This document shows positions 1-9,043 of a stretch of 64,000 bases of DNA, piece after piece. Origin of the DNA: Salinispirillum sp. LH 10-3-1 (GTDB taxonomy: Bacteria > Pseudomonadota > Gammaproteobacteria > Pseudomonadales > Natronospirillaceae); the NCBI RefSeq assembly GCF_030643825.1, contig NZ_CP101717.1:186001-250000 (forward strand). The letters are read 5' to 3'. The translations under genes were made by a program, and so were the position numbers. Below the pieces are notes generated by a model. That model saw only the letters and a list, made by a program, of their open reading frames with translations. It was not told the origin of the DNA and made no database searches. How positions within the stretch are numbered: the first letter of the stretch is position 1; each line of letters opens with the position of its first letter.

Positions 1-1846
1 TCACACCCTTGGAGTGCACGGCCTGCCCTAGTTCGGCCTCACGCTCGATGTCCATAATGCCTTGCGAGCCGAGCGATGCGGTGGCGGTGATGCGCGCCGG
101 TGAGCCAAAGACTGACTCGCCGATTTCCATCACGGTCAGGCCGTTGACGCAACCAATGCGCTCACCCGAGGTGGCAATCTTTATGGTACCTTCTTCGATT
201 TCCAGAATCATTTGGTCACTGATACGACCACTGCGGTATTCGGCGGCTTGCAGCGCCTGGTCGACATGACGACGCTCGATGATGCTGTCACCTGCGGCAT
301 CGCGCAGATAATCGGCTTCTGCAACCATCTTGAACAAGTGAATGATCTGCGCGGAAATGCGCTGCTGGTGCTCGCCTTGACGCAGTGAGAATTCAATCAG
401 CCGGGACACAGCGTCGCGGTGCAGCGGTTGATACTGCTTCTCTTCTGTGTAGTGCTTAATGCGCAGAATCAGTTGCTCAACCGATTGATTGTCACGCGGG
501 ATGTAGCTGTCAAAATCGACCAGAATGCGGAACAATTCGTTGAACTCGGGATCGAGAGCGAGCAGTTGATAGTAGATATCACGCGAGCCAATCAGAATGA
601 TTTTCACCTGCATAGGCACCACTTCTGGACTCAGCGTGACGGCGTGCATCAGACTGGGGTCGATGAAGGGAGATTCCATCTTGATCTGGCGCGTTTTCAA
701 CGCCAGTTTCAGGGCGTCCCACGCAAAGGGCTCCATCAACAGCTTTTCAGCGTCCAGAATCAGATAACCGCCGTTAGCCTTGTGCAGGCTTCCCGGCTGA
801 ATCAGCTGAAAATTGGTGATCGACATGCCTTGCTGGGTGGCGTATTCGATGCGGCCAAACAGATTTTGGTAGGTAGGCAGTAATTCATATTCCACCGGTA
901 CGCCATTGCTGGGGTCATTTTGCACCAACAGGTTCGGCAGTAACTGGGTGTGCAGCATCTGTTTGCGGTCGGTATCGGTGACGCGCTCGAGCGGGTGTTC
1001 GTCGAGGAAAATGTCGCCAATCAGCTTGGGTAGCTGTTTTTTGAGCTGGCGCAGGTAACGCAATACCGACAGATCGCCGTCGTACTTGTATTCCAATTCA
1101 CGCAACAAGGGCTTGACGGCCTGATTGATGGTTTCATCATCCAAGTTGCGTTGTTTTTCACTGGTCTCGCGACGCCACTGTGGCAACTCCAGCAGAGATT
1201 CATTGAGGATCTCTTCCAGATCCTGGATGCGACGCTGAAACTCCGCCCGTACGGCTTCGGGTAGCTGGGCAAACTCGGTTTCGTCCAGTACCTTGCCTTC
1301 GACGATAGGGGCGAGAATGATGCTGCCCTGATCAGACAATAAGGCGACTTCCAGCTGCGAGGCCTGCTTATCAACCAGCATAATGGCTTGGTCGTATTTT
1401 TGGTTAAACTCCCGATCTATGCCGGCGCGCCGACGTTGGTAGCTGGGGTTTTCAAAAGCGTCAGGAAAGGTACTCAGCAGTTCATCCACAAAGGCTTCCA
1501 TATCTTCTTTGAAGACTTTGCCTTTGCCCGCTGGCAGTTGTAGCACCAGTGGGTCACGTGCCCGTTCAAAATTGTTGATATAGCAGAGGTCGTTGGGTGG
1601 GGTGCGGTGCGCGGCAACTTCCCGTACATAGCTCGACACCAGTGATTGGCGACCCGTGCCGGTTTCACCCATGACGTACAAATTGTAGCCACTGGCTTGC
1701 ATATTAATGCCGAATTCCAGGGCTTCTTTGGCCCGTGGTTGGCCCAGAAAACCCGATGCACCCTCTAAATCAGCAGTGGTTTCAAAATCGAGGTAGCTGA
1801 GGTCCACCCGGGCACACAATTGGTTGCTGGCGATCTTCTTTGTCAT
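1..1846 (-). CDS. Lon-like ATP-dependent protease (LonB/AAA_32 type), C-terminal part outside window
   Basis: About 615 codons are visible and the frame is open to the window edge. The product starts MTKKIASNQLC. A P-loop-like GETGTGRQS sits at residues 60-68, with arginine where lysine is usual. A Walker-B-like run GGYLILDAEKLL follows mid-protein. The last visible 50 or so residues (RIGCVNGLTV onward) match the start of a Lon proteolytic domain. The Ser-Lys catalytic dyad would lie beyond the edge. The architecture fits the cytoplasmic Lon-related proteases of Pseudomonas and other gammaproteobacteria, which degrade proteins using ATP. I chose ATG 1846 because the reading matches the family from there; its ribosome site is weak. 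It is upstream of thyA on the same strand, 36 bp away. Confidence 0.85.
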   Translation of the reverse strand, partial: MTKKIASNQLCARVDLSYLDFETTADLEGASGFLGQPRAKEALEFGINMQASGYNLYVMGETGTGRQSLVSSYVREVAAHRTPPNDLCYINNFERARDPLVLQLPAGKGKVFKEDMEAFVDELLSTFPDAFENPSYQRRRAGIDREFNQKYDQAIMLVDKQASQLEVALLSDQGSIILAPIVEGKVLDETEFAQLPEAVRAEFQRRIQDLEEILNESLLELPQWRRETSEKQRNLDDETINQAVKPLLRELEYKYDGDLSVLRYLRQLKKQLPKLIGDIFLDEHPLERVTDTDRKQMLHTQLLPNLLVQNDPSNGVPVEYELLPTYQNLFGRIEYATQQGMSITNFQLIQPGSLHKANGGYLILDAEKLLMEPFAWDALKLALKTRQIKMESPFIDPSLMHAVTLSPEVVPMQVKIILIGSRDIYYQLLALDPEFNELFRILVDFDSYIPRDNQSVEQLILRIKHYTEEKQYQPLHRDAVSRLIEFSLRQGEHQQRISAQIIHLFKMVAEADYLRDAAGDSIIERRHVDQALQAAEYRSGRISDQMILEIEEGTIKIATSGERIGCVNGLTVMEIGESVFGSPARITATASLGSQGIMDIEREAELGQAVHSKGV

Positions 1847-1882
1847 CGAGGGATGTTCCCAAAAATAGGTTGCTGACGGCGA

Positions 1883-2677
1883 CTAAACTGCCACCGCGCC
1901 TTTAATATGAGGATGGGCTTCATAACCCACCAATTCAAAATCATCGAGCTGGTAGTCGAACAGGCTGGCCGGTTTGCGCTTGATCAGCATCTTCGGCAAA
2001 GCGAACGGTGTGCGTGTGAGCTGTAGATCCGTCTGTTCTTGATGGTTGCTGTAAATGTGCACATCGCCACCGGACCAGACAAAATCACCCACGTCCAGAT
2101 CGGCTTGCTGGGCCATCATCTGCGTCAACAGGGCATAACTGGCGATGTTAAATGGCAGGCCGAGAAACACATCGCAGCTGCGTTGATACAGTTGGCAGCT
2201 CAGCTTGCCGTCCGCGACATAAAACTGAAACAGCGAATGGCAGGGGGGCAGTGCCATCTGGTTCACATCCGCTGGGTTGTAGGCCACCACCAGCATGCGG
2301 CGGGAATCCGGATTGTTCTTGATCTGCGCCATGACCTGTGAGATCTGGTCAATGGTTTCGCCCGAGGGCGTCTGCCACGAGCGCCATTGTTTGCCATAGA
2401 CGGGGCCAAGGTCGCCGTTTTCATCCGCCCATTCGTTCCAGATGCTGACACCGTTGTCTTGCAGGTATTTAACGTTGGTGTCGCCGTTCAGAAACCACAA
2501 GAGCTCGACAATAATCGAACGCAAATGCACCTTCTTGGTGGTAATAAGCGGAAAACCCTCTTGCAGGTTAAAGCGCATCTGGTGGCCAAACACACTCTGC
2601 GTGCCCGTGCCCGTGCGGTCGGTTTTTACTGTGCCATTGGCTTTGATGTGTCGAATGAGGTCGAGGTATTGTTTCAT
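1883..2677 (-). CDS. thyA: Thymidylate synthase
   Basis: Converts dUMP to dTMP using methylene-tetrahydrofolate, in the cytoplasm. The protein is 264 residues, the same length as E. coli ThyA, and aligns by eye without gaps. The active-site cysteine is in [10 protein letters not shown] (position 146 by the E. coli alignment). Folate and dUMP contacts are in [16 protein letters not shown], and the C-terminus HIKGAVAV is typical. The start codon overlaps the lgt stop by 4 bp, so it should be translationally coupled to lgt. The lgt-thyA pair is widely conserved in gammaproteobacteria. Confidence 0.97.
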   Translation of the reverse strand: MKQYLDLIRHIKANGTVKTDRTGTGTQSVFGHQMRFNLQEGFPLITTKKVHLRSIIVELLWFLNGDTNVKYLQDNGVSIWNEWADENGDLGPVYGKQWRSWQTPSGETIDQISQVMAQIKNNPDSRRMLVVAYNPADVNQMALPPCHSLFQFYVADGKLSCQLYQRSCDVFLGLPFNIASYALLTQMMAQQADLDVGDFVWSGGDVHIYSNHQEQTDLQLTRTPFALPKMLIKRKPASLFDYQLDDFELVGYEAHPHIKGAVAV

Positions 2678-3534
2678 GATTTACGCTTCTTCTTACCGCT
2701 GCGTGGTGCTGCCTTTGGGGCTGCCTCAGGCTGTTGTTCGTCGCTGATCTTGCGCTGGTACGCCACCATTAAAAAGGCGATACCAAGAATGACCATGGGC
2801 TGCGAGAGCAGTATTCCCATGGTCAGCCAATCGGTACCGAGTAGGTAGCCAATATGGCTGTCCGGCTGCCGGAAAAACTCAGCGATGGACCGGAAAAAGC
2901 CATAGCCCGCGAGGAAGAAACCGGTAACGGCTAAGCGGGGACGCGGCTTGTGGCTGAACCACCAAAGTATAGCAAACAACATCAAGCCTTCACCGGCCAC
3001 CTGATAGAGCTGCGATGGATGGCGCGCCAAGGCGTCGGGCGCATTGGGGAAAATCATCCCCCAGGCAACGTCGGTGGGGCGACCCCAGAGTTCACCGTTG
3101 ATGAAGTTACCCATCCGCACCGCCGCGATACCCAGCGGTACTAAAGGCGCGATGAAGTCGGTCACTTGCCAGTATGACAGCTTGTTTTTGCGGGCAAACA
3201 ACACCAGCGCCGTCGATACGCCGATAAAACCGCCGTGGAACGACATGCCGCCTTGCCACACGCGCACCAGCATCAGTGGGTCGTCGACCCAGCCTTGGAA
3301 CTGGTAAAACAGAATATAGCCAACGCGGCCACCGACGAAGGTGCCAACGATGACGTAGGTCAGCATGTCGCTGACCATATCGGGTGTCCAGCCCCGCCAC
3401 GGCTGATTCTTCGCGCGCCAATTGCCAAGCGCCCAGCCGCCTAAAAAGGCCACTACATAACTGAGACCATACCAGTAAATACTGAGTGGGCCGATACTGA
3501 GAAAAACGGGGTTCAGATCATGCGTCCATGGCAC
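2674..3534 (-). CDS. lgt: Prolipoprotein diacylglyceryl transferase
   Basis: Inner-membrane enzyme that moves diacylglycerol from phosphatidylglycerol to the lipobox cysteine of prolipoproteins, the first step of lipoprotein maturation. The 286 residues hold about seven hydrophobic segments. Family hallmarks are MSFHGG (His about 100), the signature [14 protein letters not shown] (Arg about 140, Asn about 143, Glu about 148) and HPSQLYQ. The basic C-terminus (SGKKKRKS) is cytoplasmic-looking. The stop overlaps the thyA start by 4 bp. It acts on the lipoproteins encoded elsewhere in this window (COG3014-like, LpoB, WD40-like). Confidence 0.96.
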   Translation of the reverse strand: MPWTHDLNPVFLSIGPLSIYWYGLSYVVAFLGGWALGNWRAKNQPWRGWTPDMVSDMLTYVIVGTFVGGRVGYILFYQFQGWVDDPLMLVRVWQGGMSFHGGFIGVSTALVLFARKNKLSYWQVTDFIAPLVPLGIAAVRMGNFINGELWGRPTDVAWGMIFPNAPDALARHPSQLYQVAGEGLMLFAILWWFSHKPRPRLAVTGFFLAGYGFFRSIAEFFRQPDSHIGYLLGTDWLTMGILLSQPMVILGIAFLMVAYQRKISDEQQPEAAPKAAPRSGKKKRKS

Positions 3535-3537
3535 GGT

Positions 3538-4188
3538 TTAGGCTCCTGTAATAAAGGGTTGGGTGAGCTGATGGCGCAACTGCGCGGACAACACATCAAT
3601 GGCTCTTGGGTTCGGCAGCAGGGCAGGAATAATCACATCGGCCTTGGCCTTGCTGGGCTCTACGTAAGACTTGTAGCCGGGGCGAACCGTCTTCAAATAC
3701 TGGGCCACCACGCTGTCTGGCGTGCGGCCTCGTTCGTTGATGTCGCGCGTCAAGCGGCGCGCCAGACACATATCCAAAGGTGTATCCACATACACCTTCA
3801 GGTCCATCAGGTCGGCAAGTGCTTCGCAATGTAAGATGAACAGACCTTCGACTACGATCAAATCGGCCGGGCCCAGCGCCCTTGTATCCGCTTTGCGGTT
3901 GTGTACGGCGTAATCATATTGCGGGGCGTGTACTGTTTTGCGCTTCTGCAACTGGCGTAATTGCCGCACCATCAGGTCGTGCTCTAGGGCGGCGGGGTCG
4001 TCGTAATTTGTCTGTTCGCGGATGTTCATTGGTACATCCGTCTGATCCAAATAAAAATAGTCTTCACGTACCACCGCCACGGTGAATTCTGGCAGCTCTT
4101 CGCGCACACGTTTGACCAACTGATTCGTTAGGGTGGTCTTTCCAGAGCCGGATGCGCCAGCAATACCGATTAACACAGGTTCCCGCAT
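3538..4188 (-). CDS. udk: Uridine kinase
   Basis: Phosphorylates uridine and cytidine in pyrimidine salvage. The P-loop GASGSGKTT is at residues 10-18, followed by the substrate-lid segment NYDDPAAL and the RLTRDINERGR region. From ATG 4188 the protein is 216 residues, near the E. coli Udk length (213). An upstream in-frame ATG at 4242 would add 18 residues with no family match. GGAAGG at 4201-4206 (minus) favours 4188, with slightly long spacing. It ends 3 bp before the lgt start region, so udk, lgt and thyA look like one operon of nucleotide and envelope genes. Confidence 0.94.
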   Translation of the reverse strand: MREPVLIGIAGASGSGKTTLTNQLVKRVREELPEFTVAVVREDYFYLDQTDVPMNIREQTNYDDPAALEHDLMVRQLRQLQKRKTVHAPQYDYAVHNRKADTRALGPADLIVVEGLFILHCEALADLMDLKVYVDTPLDMCLARRLTRDINERGRTPDSVVAQYLKTVRPGYKSYVEPSKAKADVIIPALLPNPRAIDVLSAQLRHQLTQPFITGA

Positions 4189-4322
4189 AGCGCGCTTGGC
4201 CCTTCCAGAGAAAATAATGACAGCCGAGTGCGGACAAAACACTCGACAATGATAGGCGGTATTTAAGCATAAGCAGCCTACCGTGTCTTCATTGCCGGCA
4301 CTCTGGCCGAATGGAAATCCAG

Positions 4323-4331
4323 TGATATGAT
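4323..4331 (+). promoter_or_regulatory. Candidate extended -10 promoter element for the serine protease gene
   Basis: TGATATGAT fits an extended -10 (TGn plus TATGAT) 36 bp before the protease ATG. I see no clear -35, which is normal for extended -10 promoters. Motif match only. Confidence 0.35.
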
Positions 4332-4366
4332 GGCGTCTTTAAACAAGCTAAGCAGGGTAGGGTTAT

Positions 4367-5842
4367 ATGACATTAAGAGTGGCAATGCGCTGGGCCCTGT
4401 GGTGCAGTCTATTCATTACACTGCTGCTTGCCCCTGTGTCGGCACAGCAGTCGGTCAAAGGGTTGCAGCGCTTCCCATTGTTGCAGCCGGGTGTGGTGGT
4501 GCAAGGAGAGCTGGATGTCAGTCGTGGTGGCAACGTCGAACAACGTTATCGTATTCATTTGCCAGAGGATGTTGTAGCGCTGCAGGCGAGGATTCTGAGC
4601 GCCGATGTCGATCTTGATCTCGCATTGTATCGTCCTAATGGCGAACTGGTGGCGCTGTCGGAAGAGATGACCGCGCTGGAAACGCTGACGGTATTCCGTC
4701 AGGATAACGCCGACCTAAACGGCGGGCAGTATCTGTTGGATGTACTCTATCAATACAATGATGCCCCCACCGGGCGCGCACATTTGCCGTTTGAGTTGGT
4801 ATTTGATGTGGCCGACACCACGCCGCGCGCCACCTTGGTACCTGGGCAGCCGCATCATGACCGCCTGCAGCAAACCACCGGCATGCTGCATTATTACCGA
4901 ATTGATGTGCCCAAAGAGACTGAGGCCTTGCGCATCGATGTGTTTGATACCGTGAGTGATCTCGATATTTTTCTATTTCCGCGCAAAGCCTCGCCAGATA
5001 TCTACAGCAGCCCGCTGTTCGCTGCGACTGTGCGCCCACAGGAGCGCTTGGTCGTCACCGAGCGCGATGAGCCGGCATTGGTCATGGGTATGACTTACTA
5101 TCTTGTGGTGGTGGATCAGGTGGAGCGTCTGCGTGACGTTGGCTATGGCGTTCACGTCAGCCTGGACGGTTCGCCGCCGTCCTTTTTGCAACAAGGGCGT
5201 GATGTGCCGGCACCGCGTGATGATCTTGAGCGTGCGTTGCTGGCGACGGTGGAAGTCATGACCACGCACTCCTCTGGCTCAGGCACCTTCATCAGTGCAC
5301 AAGGGCACATTCTAACCAACTACCATGTGGTTGAGGGCTACCTGAACGACGATGCGCCGATCGTGATCGGCATGAGCCTGGATCATCGCCTACCCAGCCA
5401 AGAGATGTTTCACGCTGAGGTGCTTGCGGTGGCGCCCGAGCGCGACATGGCACTGTTGCGTGTCACTGAGGGAGTCTACAGCGAGTCAATGGCGAGTTTT
5501 CTGCCATTGCCCTATGTCCAACTGAACCAGGAAGACAGTCTGCGTATTGGTGACCCATTGACGGTGATTGGCTACCCTGCTGTAGGCGGGCGTTGGGCTA
5601 GAGGGACGATCAGCTTAACTCGGGGTTACGTTTCTGGATTCGAAGCCGATGATTTCGGTACCGTGATCAAGACTGATTCCGAGTTCTCACAAGGTAACTC
5701 CGGTGGTTCGGCGCTGGATGGACAGTTGCGCTTGGTCGGTATACCCACCGAAACGGTGGGTCAGGGGAGTGGTAAGTTGGGTTACGTTTACCCGGTGTTG
5801 GCGATGCCTGAGGAATGGCGCATCTTGCTATCGGAGCAATAG
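4367..5842 (+). CDS. Exported trypsin-like serine protease with two PPC-like domains
   Basis: 491 residues. The N-terminal signal peptide ends near VSAQQ (residues 1-26). Two beta-rich repeats follow (about 30-150 and 155-270), each with the LDLALYRPNG / LDIFLFPRKA type core of bacterial pre-peptidase C-terminal (PPC) domains. The protease domain (about 285-491) carries a full triad: His320 in TNYHVVEG, Asp360 in ERDMALL, Ser445 in QGNSGGSA. There is no PDZ domain, unlike DegP/DegS. It probably cleaves periplasmic or extracellular protein substrates, with the PPC domains helping secretion or binding. It is a single gene, with udk divergent upstream and a Fur box right after it. Confidence 0.82.
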   Translation: MTLRVAMRWALWCSLFITLLLAPVSAQQSVKGLQRFPLLQPGVVVQGELDVSRGGNVEQRYRIHLPEDVVALQARILSADVDLDLALYRPNGELVALSEEMTALETLTVFRQDNADLNGGQYLLDVLYQYNDAPTGRAHLPFELVFDVADTTPRATLVPGQPHHDRLQQTTGMLHYYRIDVPKETEALRIDVFDTVSDLDIFLFPRKASPDIYSSPLFAATVRPQERLVVTERDEPALVMGMTYYLVVVDQVERLRDVGYGVHVSLDGSPPSFLQQGRDVPAPRDDLERALLATVEVMTTHSSGSGTFISAQGHILTNYHVVEGYLNDDAPIVIGMSLDHRLPSQEMFHAEVLAVAPERDMALLRVTEGVYSESMASFLPLPYVQLNQEDSLRIGDPLTVIGYPAVGGRWARGTISLTRGYVSGFEADDFGTVIKTDSEFSQGNSGGSALDGQLRLVGIPTETVGQGSGKLGYVYPVLAMPEEWRILLSEQ

Positions 5843-5852
5843 AAATCTACTT

Positions 5853-5877
5853 GTTAATGATAGTGTTTATCATTAAC
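5853..5877. promoter_or_regulatory. Fur box upstream of the 50-residue membrane peptide gene
   Basis: A perfect 10-bp inverted repeat (GTTAATGATA / TATCATTAAC) with a 5-bp spacer. The core TGATAGTGTTTATCA agrees with the 7-1-7 Fur consensus at about 12 of 14 positions. It lies just after the protease stop and about 65 bp before the small gene at 5942. It suggests iron-dependent repression of that gene. Motif match only. Confidence 0.75.
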
Positions 5878-5941
5878 ATTGGTGTGAGGTAGTTGAACGG
5901 CATCATTTTTTGATGGGCCGTCTTGAGAGGAGCCTTGCACC

Positions 5942-6094
5942 ATGCGCCATACAGCCAGTGAACGTCCAGAGAAGTGGTTTGAGCAAGTATTGAGGATGCG
6001 GGTCAAGCGGCACCCGCGCCATGCGCCTGTCTGGGTGGTGTTGTTTTTCTTCGTCAGCTTGGTGTTGGCCGCTGTCGGCAACCTGTTGCTGTAA
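5942..6094 (+). CDS. 50-residue single-pass membrane peptide, unknown function, likely iron-regulated
   Basis: A short gene with a very good ribosome site (GAGAGGAG at 5925-5932, 9 bp before the ATG). The product has a basic, histidine-rich N-terminal half (MRHTASERPEKW, VKRHPRHAP) followed by one hydrophobic helix (about residues 30-50) running to the C-terminus. This predicts a tail-anchored inner-membrane peptide with a positively charged cytoplasmic part. A near-perfect Fur box precedes it, and a bacterioferritin/Bfd cluster lies downstream on the other strand. I do not recognise a family. A role in iron uptake or storage is inference from position only. Confidence 0.6.
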   Translation: MRHTASERPEKWFEQVLRMRVKRHPRHAPVWVVLFFFVSLVLAAVGNLLL

Positions 6095-6116
6095 GAGGCC
6101 AGCTCTTTGTCCAAAC

Positions 6117-6140
6117 AGGCGCGCCGAAGGCTGCGCGCCT
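6117..6140. terminator. Hairpin between convergent small peptide and bacterioferritin genes
   Basis: AGGCGCGC and GCGCGCCT form an 8-bp perfect stem with an 8-nt loop. There is no T-run on either side. It is placed where transcripts from the two convergent genes would end. Confidence 0.4.
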
Positions 6141-6153
6141 ACGATCGCCTTGG

Positions 6154-6621
6154 CTAAACCTGTGCTTGCAGATAATTCTCCAGCCCCATGGCTTTGATCA
6201 AGCCCAACTGCTGCTCAAGCCAGTGAGCGTGATCCTGCTCGGTGTCATCGAGCAACTTGAGCAGAATATCCCGCGTCACATAGTCTTGCTGCTGTTCGCA
6301 CAGGGCGATGCTGGTCTTCAGTGCAGCGGCCACATCGTACTCTGTTTGCAGGTCGGCGCTCAGCATGTCTGGCACATTAGCGCCGAGGCGCAAAGGGGCA
6401 CGCTGCACCACGTTTGGTGTGCCTTCCAAAAATAAGATGCGGGCAATCAGGAGTGTGGCGTGCCCCGTTTCATCTTGCCGCTCGTGGTCAATGCGCTCGA
6501 ACAGCTTCTGGTATCCCCAGTTGTCATACATTTGACTGTGAATAAAGTATTGATCAATGGACGCCAGTTCATACGCCAGCAAGCCGTTGAGTGAATCGAT
6601 GATGGCTTGATTACCTTTCAT
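6154..6621 (-). CDS. bfr: Bacterioferritin subunit, ferroxidase type (no haem Met52)
   Basis: Iron-storage ferritin subunit of 155 residues. All di-iron ferroxidase ligands are present: Glu18, Glu51, His54, Glu94, Glu128 and His131 (E. coli 127/130 shifted by one). Position 52, the axial haem methionine in classical bacterioferritin, is threonine. It should therefore oxidise Fe2+ but not bind haem as a homodimer. It follows the partner subunit gene by 18 bp, clearly one operon. The pairing resembles the two-subunit bacterioferritins described in Neisseria and Magnetospirillum. It acts in the cytoplasm, storing iron as a ferric mineral. Confidence 0.94.
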   Translation of the reverse strand: MKGNQAIIDSLNGLLAYELASIDQYFIHSQMYDNWGYQKLFERIDHERQDETGHATLLIARILFLEGTPNVVQRAPLRLGANVPDMLSADLQTEYDVAAALKTSIALCEQQQDYVTRDILLKLLDDTEQDHAHWLEQQLGLIKAMGLENYLQAQV

Positions 6622-6639
6622 AATGAGCTCCTGGTTGAG

Positions 6640-7113
6640 TTACTGGTCAAATGCCTGGGCTTGCAGGTAATTTTCTTTGCCGACGTGGGTAATCAGCTCT
6701 TGCTGCGTTTCCAGCCAGTCGAGGTATTCCTCTTCATCCTCCAACAGATCGGTGAGCATGTCGCGGCTGACATAGTCTTGCAGGCTTTCGCAGGTCACAA
6801 TGGATGAGCGTAAGTCTGCCAGGTTGTCGACGTACAGCAGGTGATCGCAGTTCAACATCTCAGTCGCTTCTTCACCAATGCGCAGACGGCCAAGTTGCTG
6901 GAGGTTGGGCAGTCCTTCTAAGAACAGCACACGCTCAATTAATTTGTCGGCGCGCTTCATGGCGTGGATGGATTCATGATAGAAGCGGTCATTCAACACT
7001 TTGAAGCCAGCATTGCGACACATGCGGGCGTGCAAAAAGGTTTGGTTGATGGTCACCAGTTCGTTGGCGAGGACGGTATTCAGTGCGGCAATGATCTTAG
7101 GGTCTGCTTTCAT
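6640..7113 (-). CDS. bfr: Bacterioferritin subunit, haem-binding type (ferroxidase site degenerate)
   Basis: 157-residue bacterioferritin that keeps the haem ligand Met52 and Glu18. It has lost most of the ferroxidase centre: Ala at 51, Arg at 54, Tyr at 94 and Tyr at 130. It would therefore form haem sites at the two-fold interface and depend on the neighbouring subunit for iron oxidation. The gene is first in the pair, with an AGGAG-type ribosome site before ATG 7113. I see no strong Fur box in the 121 bp between it and bfd, though transcription could read through from bfd. Confidence 0.93.
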   Translation of the reverse strand: MKADPKIIAALNTVLANELVTINQTFLHARMCRNAGFKVLNDRFYHESIHAMKRADKLIERVLFLEGLPNLQQLGRLRIGEEATEMLNCDHLLYVDNLADLRSSIVTCESLQDYVSRDMLTDLLEDEEEYLDWLETQQELITHVGKENYLQAQAFDQ

Positions 7114-7234
7114 AATGAGCTCCTCTCGTAAGGAAGGCTGATGGGAGCATCTAAAAACCTCCCAGATGGCACCTCACTATAGAAGACCTTGCGTAGGGTG
7201 ACGAGTACAAAAAGGCTTTTTACGAGAAATGCCG

Positions 7235-7432
7235 TTAAGCGGCGTTGGGTGTCCACTGGCCGACTTTTTCATGCGTTTGTTGTAGGACTGCACGCGCATG
7301 GCAGGCGCACTTGCCGCATTCGGTAGCGACGCCCAAGGTATTGCGAACATCGCGCCAGTTGTTCACTTCACCCGACAAGATGCTGCGCTCAATTTGGCGC
7401 TCTGTGATACCTTTACAGATACAAACATACAT
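7235..7432 (-). CDS. bfd: Bacterioferritin-associated ferredoxin
   Basis: 65-residue [2Fe-2S] protein that reduces the bacterioferritin haem so stored iron can be released. The four ligands are Cys4, Cys6, Cys39 and Cys42, in the patterns VCICKGIT and ECGKCACHAR. This is the short single-domain Bfd. It lies directly upstream of the bacterioferritin pair on the same strand and has its own Fur box 39 bp upstream, so it should rise when iron is scarce, as known in Pseudomonas. Confidence 0.95.
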   Translation of the reverse strand: MYVCICKGITERQIERSILSGEVNNWRDVRNTLGVATECGKCACHARAVLQQTHEKVGQWTPNAA

Positions 7433-7470
7433 GGCCTAACACCTAATACGAATCTATATAGGTATTATTC

Positions 7471-7489
7471 GTAAATGATAATCAATGTC
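7471..7489. promoter_or_regulatory. Fur box upstream of bfd
   Basis: GTAAATGATAATCAATGTC matches the 19-bp Fur consensus at 15 of 19 positions. It sits 39 bp before the bfd start, where it would overlap a promoter. Motif match only. Confidence 0.75.
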
Positions 7490-7686
7490 AAGTACATGGG
7501 TGCGGATTAGCATGCCTTTTGGTTTTCTGTAATAAAGCTCCAAAATAACCGGTAATTTGTTGGCCGCTCGGCCAGAAAATGCCGTTTTTAGGTGTAAATT
7601 GAAATAATCTTACAAAATTGGATGCGATTTGATCGCTCAACGCGTAAAATACGCCGCATTCTCCACCATGACCGAGGGAAAACCGT

Positions 7687-8871
7687 ATGTCCGTAATCAA
7701 AATGACCGATCTGGATTTGGCTGGCAAGCGTGTACTGATCCGCCAAGACCTGAATGTACCTTTCGATGACAAAGGCAACATTACCTCCGATCAGCGCATC
7801 ACTGCCTCTGTGCCGACCATCAAATTGGCGCTGGAAAAAGGCGCCAAAGTCATGGTGACATCACACCTCGGTCGTCCGGAAGAGGGTGTGTTTGATGAAA
7901 AATCTTCTTTAGCGCCTGTTGCTGCGCACCTCAGTAAATTACTCGGCGTAGAAGTACCACTGTTGCGTGACTGGGTGGATGGCGTAGACATGGGCGACCA
8001 CAACATCGTTCTGCTTGATAACGTTCGTTTTAACAAGGGCGAAGGTAAGAACGACGACGCGTTGGCCCAAAAAATGGCTAAGCTGTGCGACGTTTTCGTC
8101 ATGGACGCCTTCGGCACCGCGCACCGCGCCCAAGCTTCTACCCACGGCGTGGCGAAATACGCCCCCATCGCGGCGGCTGGCCCTTTACTGGCGGCCGAGC
8201 TGGATGCCCTGGCTAAAGCCTTGAAAGAGCCTGCTCGTCCCATGGTTGCTATTGTCGGTGGCTCCAAGGTATCGACCAAGCTGACGGTATTGGAAGCTTT
8301 GTCTGAGAAGTGCGACATCTTGGTGGTCGGTGGCGGTATCTCTAACACCTTCGTTGCGGCGTCTGGCCACAACGTAGGGCAGTCTCTGCATGAGCCAGAT
8401 CTGATCGACGAAGCCAATCGCATTCGTGCCAAGACCGAAGTGATTTCAGCGGAAGATTGCCGCACCACCACGTTGCGCTTCAATGAGTGGCGTCACGATG
8501 CCCCGGTATTGGAAAAAGAGCTGGATCAAGTCGCCGATAATGAAGAAATCATCGACTACGGCCCTCGCACTGCAGCAAAAGTCGCAGAAATTCTGAAGAA
8601 CGCGAAGACCATCATCTGGAACGGCCCGGTCGGCGTGTTTGAGTTCGATGCCTTCGCTAAAGGTACCGAAACCATTGCGCACGCCATCGCTGACAGTGAT
8701 GCCTTTTCCATTGCGGGCGGTGGTGACACCTTGGCGGCAATCGACAAATACGATCTGGCCGACAAGATCTCTTACATCTCTACCGGCGGCGGCGCTTTCC
8801 TGGAGTTTGTAGAAGGTAAGACGTTGCCTGCAGTGGCGATTCTGGAAGAGCGCGCTAAAGGGCATAGCTAA
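7687..8871 (+). CDS. pgk: Phosphoglycerate kinase
   Basis: Glycolytic and gluconeogenic enzyme interconverting 1,3-bisphosphoglycerate + ADP and 3-phosphoglycerate + ATP. 394 residues. The N-terminal substrate signature is [12 protein letters not shown] with TSHLGRP. The nucleotide-binding part has [19 protein letters not shown] and the GGGDTLAA loop. ATG 7687 follows a GAGGGA-type ribosome site. It sits upstream of fbaA on the same strand with 172 bp between them, as in many gammaproteobacteria. The usual tkt and epd/gap neighbours are absent upstream, where bfd lies divergently. Confidence 0.97.
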   Translation: MSVIKMTDLDLAGKRVLIRQDLNVPFDDKGNITSDQRITASVPTIKLALEKGAKVMVTSHLGRPEEGVFDEKSSLAPVAAHLSKLLGVEVPLLRDWVDGVDMGDHNIVLLDNVRFNKGEGKNDDALAQKMAKLCDVFVMDAFGTAHRAQASTHGVAKYAPIAAAGPLLAAELDALAKALKEPARPMVAIVGGSKVSTKLTVLEALSEKCDILVVGGGISNTFVAASGHNVGQSLHEPDLIDEANRIRAKTEVISAEDCRTTTLRFNEWRHDAPVLEKELDQVADNEEIIDYGPRTAAKVAEILKNAKTIIWNGPVGVFEFDAFAKGTETIAHAIADSDAFSIAGGGDTLAAIDKYDLADKISYISTGGGAFLEFVEGKTLPAVAILEERAKGHS

Positions 8872-8971
8872 AACTACGGTGCTTGCTATGGCGGCGTTAA
8901 ATTCTGCCTTGCAGTTGCATAGAAAAAGCGTGGTCGGGGGAGTTCCTCCTGCCACACAAACGAAGAGCCTG

Positions 8972-8980
8972 TGATACAAT
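8972..8980 (+). promoter_or_regulatory. Candidate extended -10 promoter for fbaA
   Basis: TGATACAAT fits an extended -10 element about 64 bp before the fbaA start. It suggests fbaA can be transcribed separately from pgk. No good -35 is visible. Confidence 0.4.
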
Positions 8981-9043
8981 GCGCCCGCGCGGCACAGCAC
9001 CGTTAACAGGCCCTCACATGCACGAGTGAACAGGACAAAGATC

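Noticed and set aside
7561-7574. TGGCC/GGCCA hairpin in the pgk leader
   Set aside because: Only 5 bp of stem with no further structure; likely chance.
7791-8483. Long open frame antisense to pgk (230 codons)
   Set aside because: It mirrors the codon pattern of pgk, has no family match or ribosome site, and pgk is certain.
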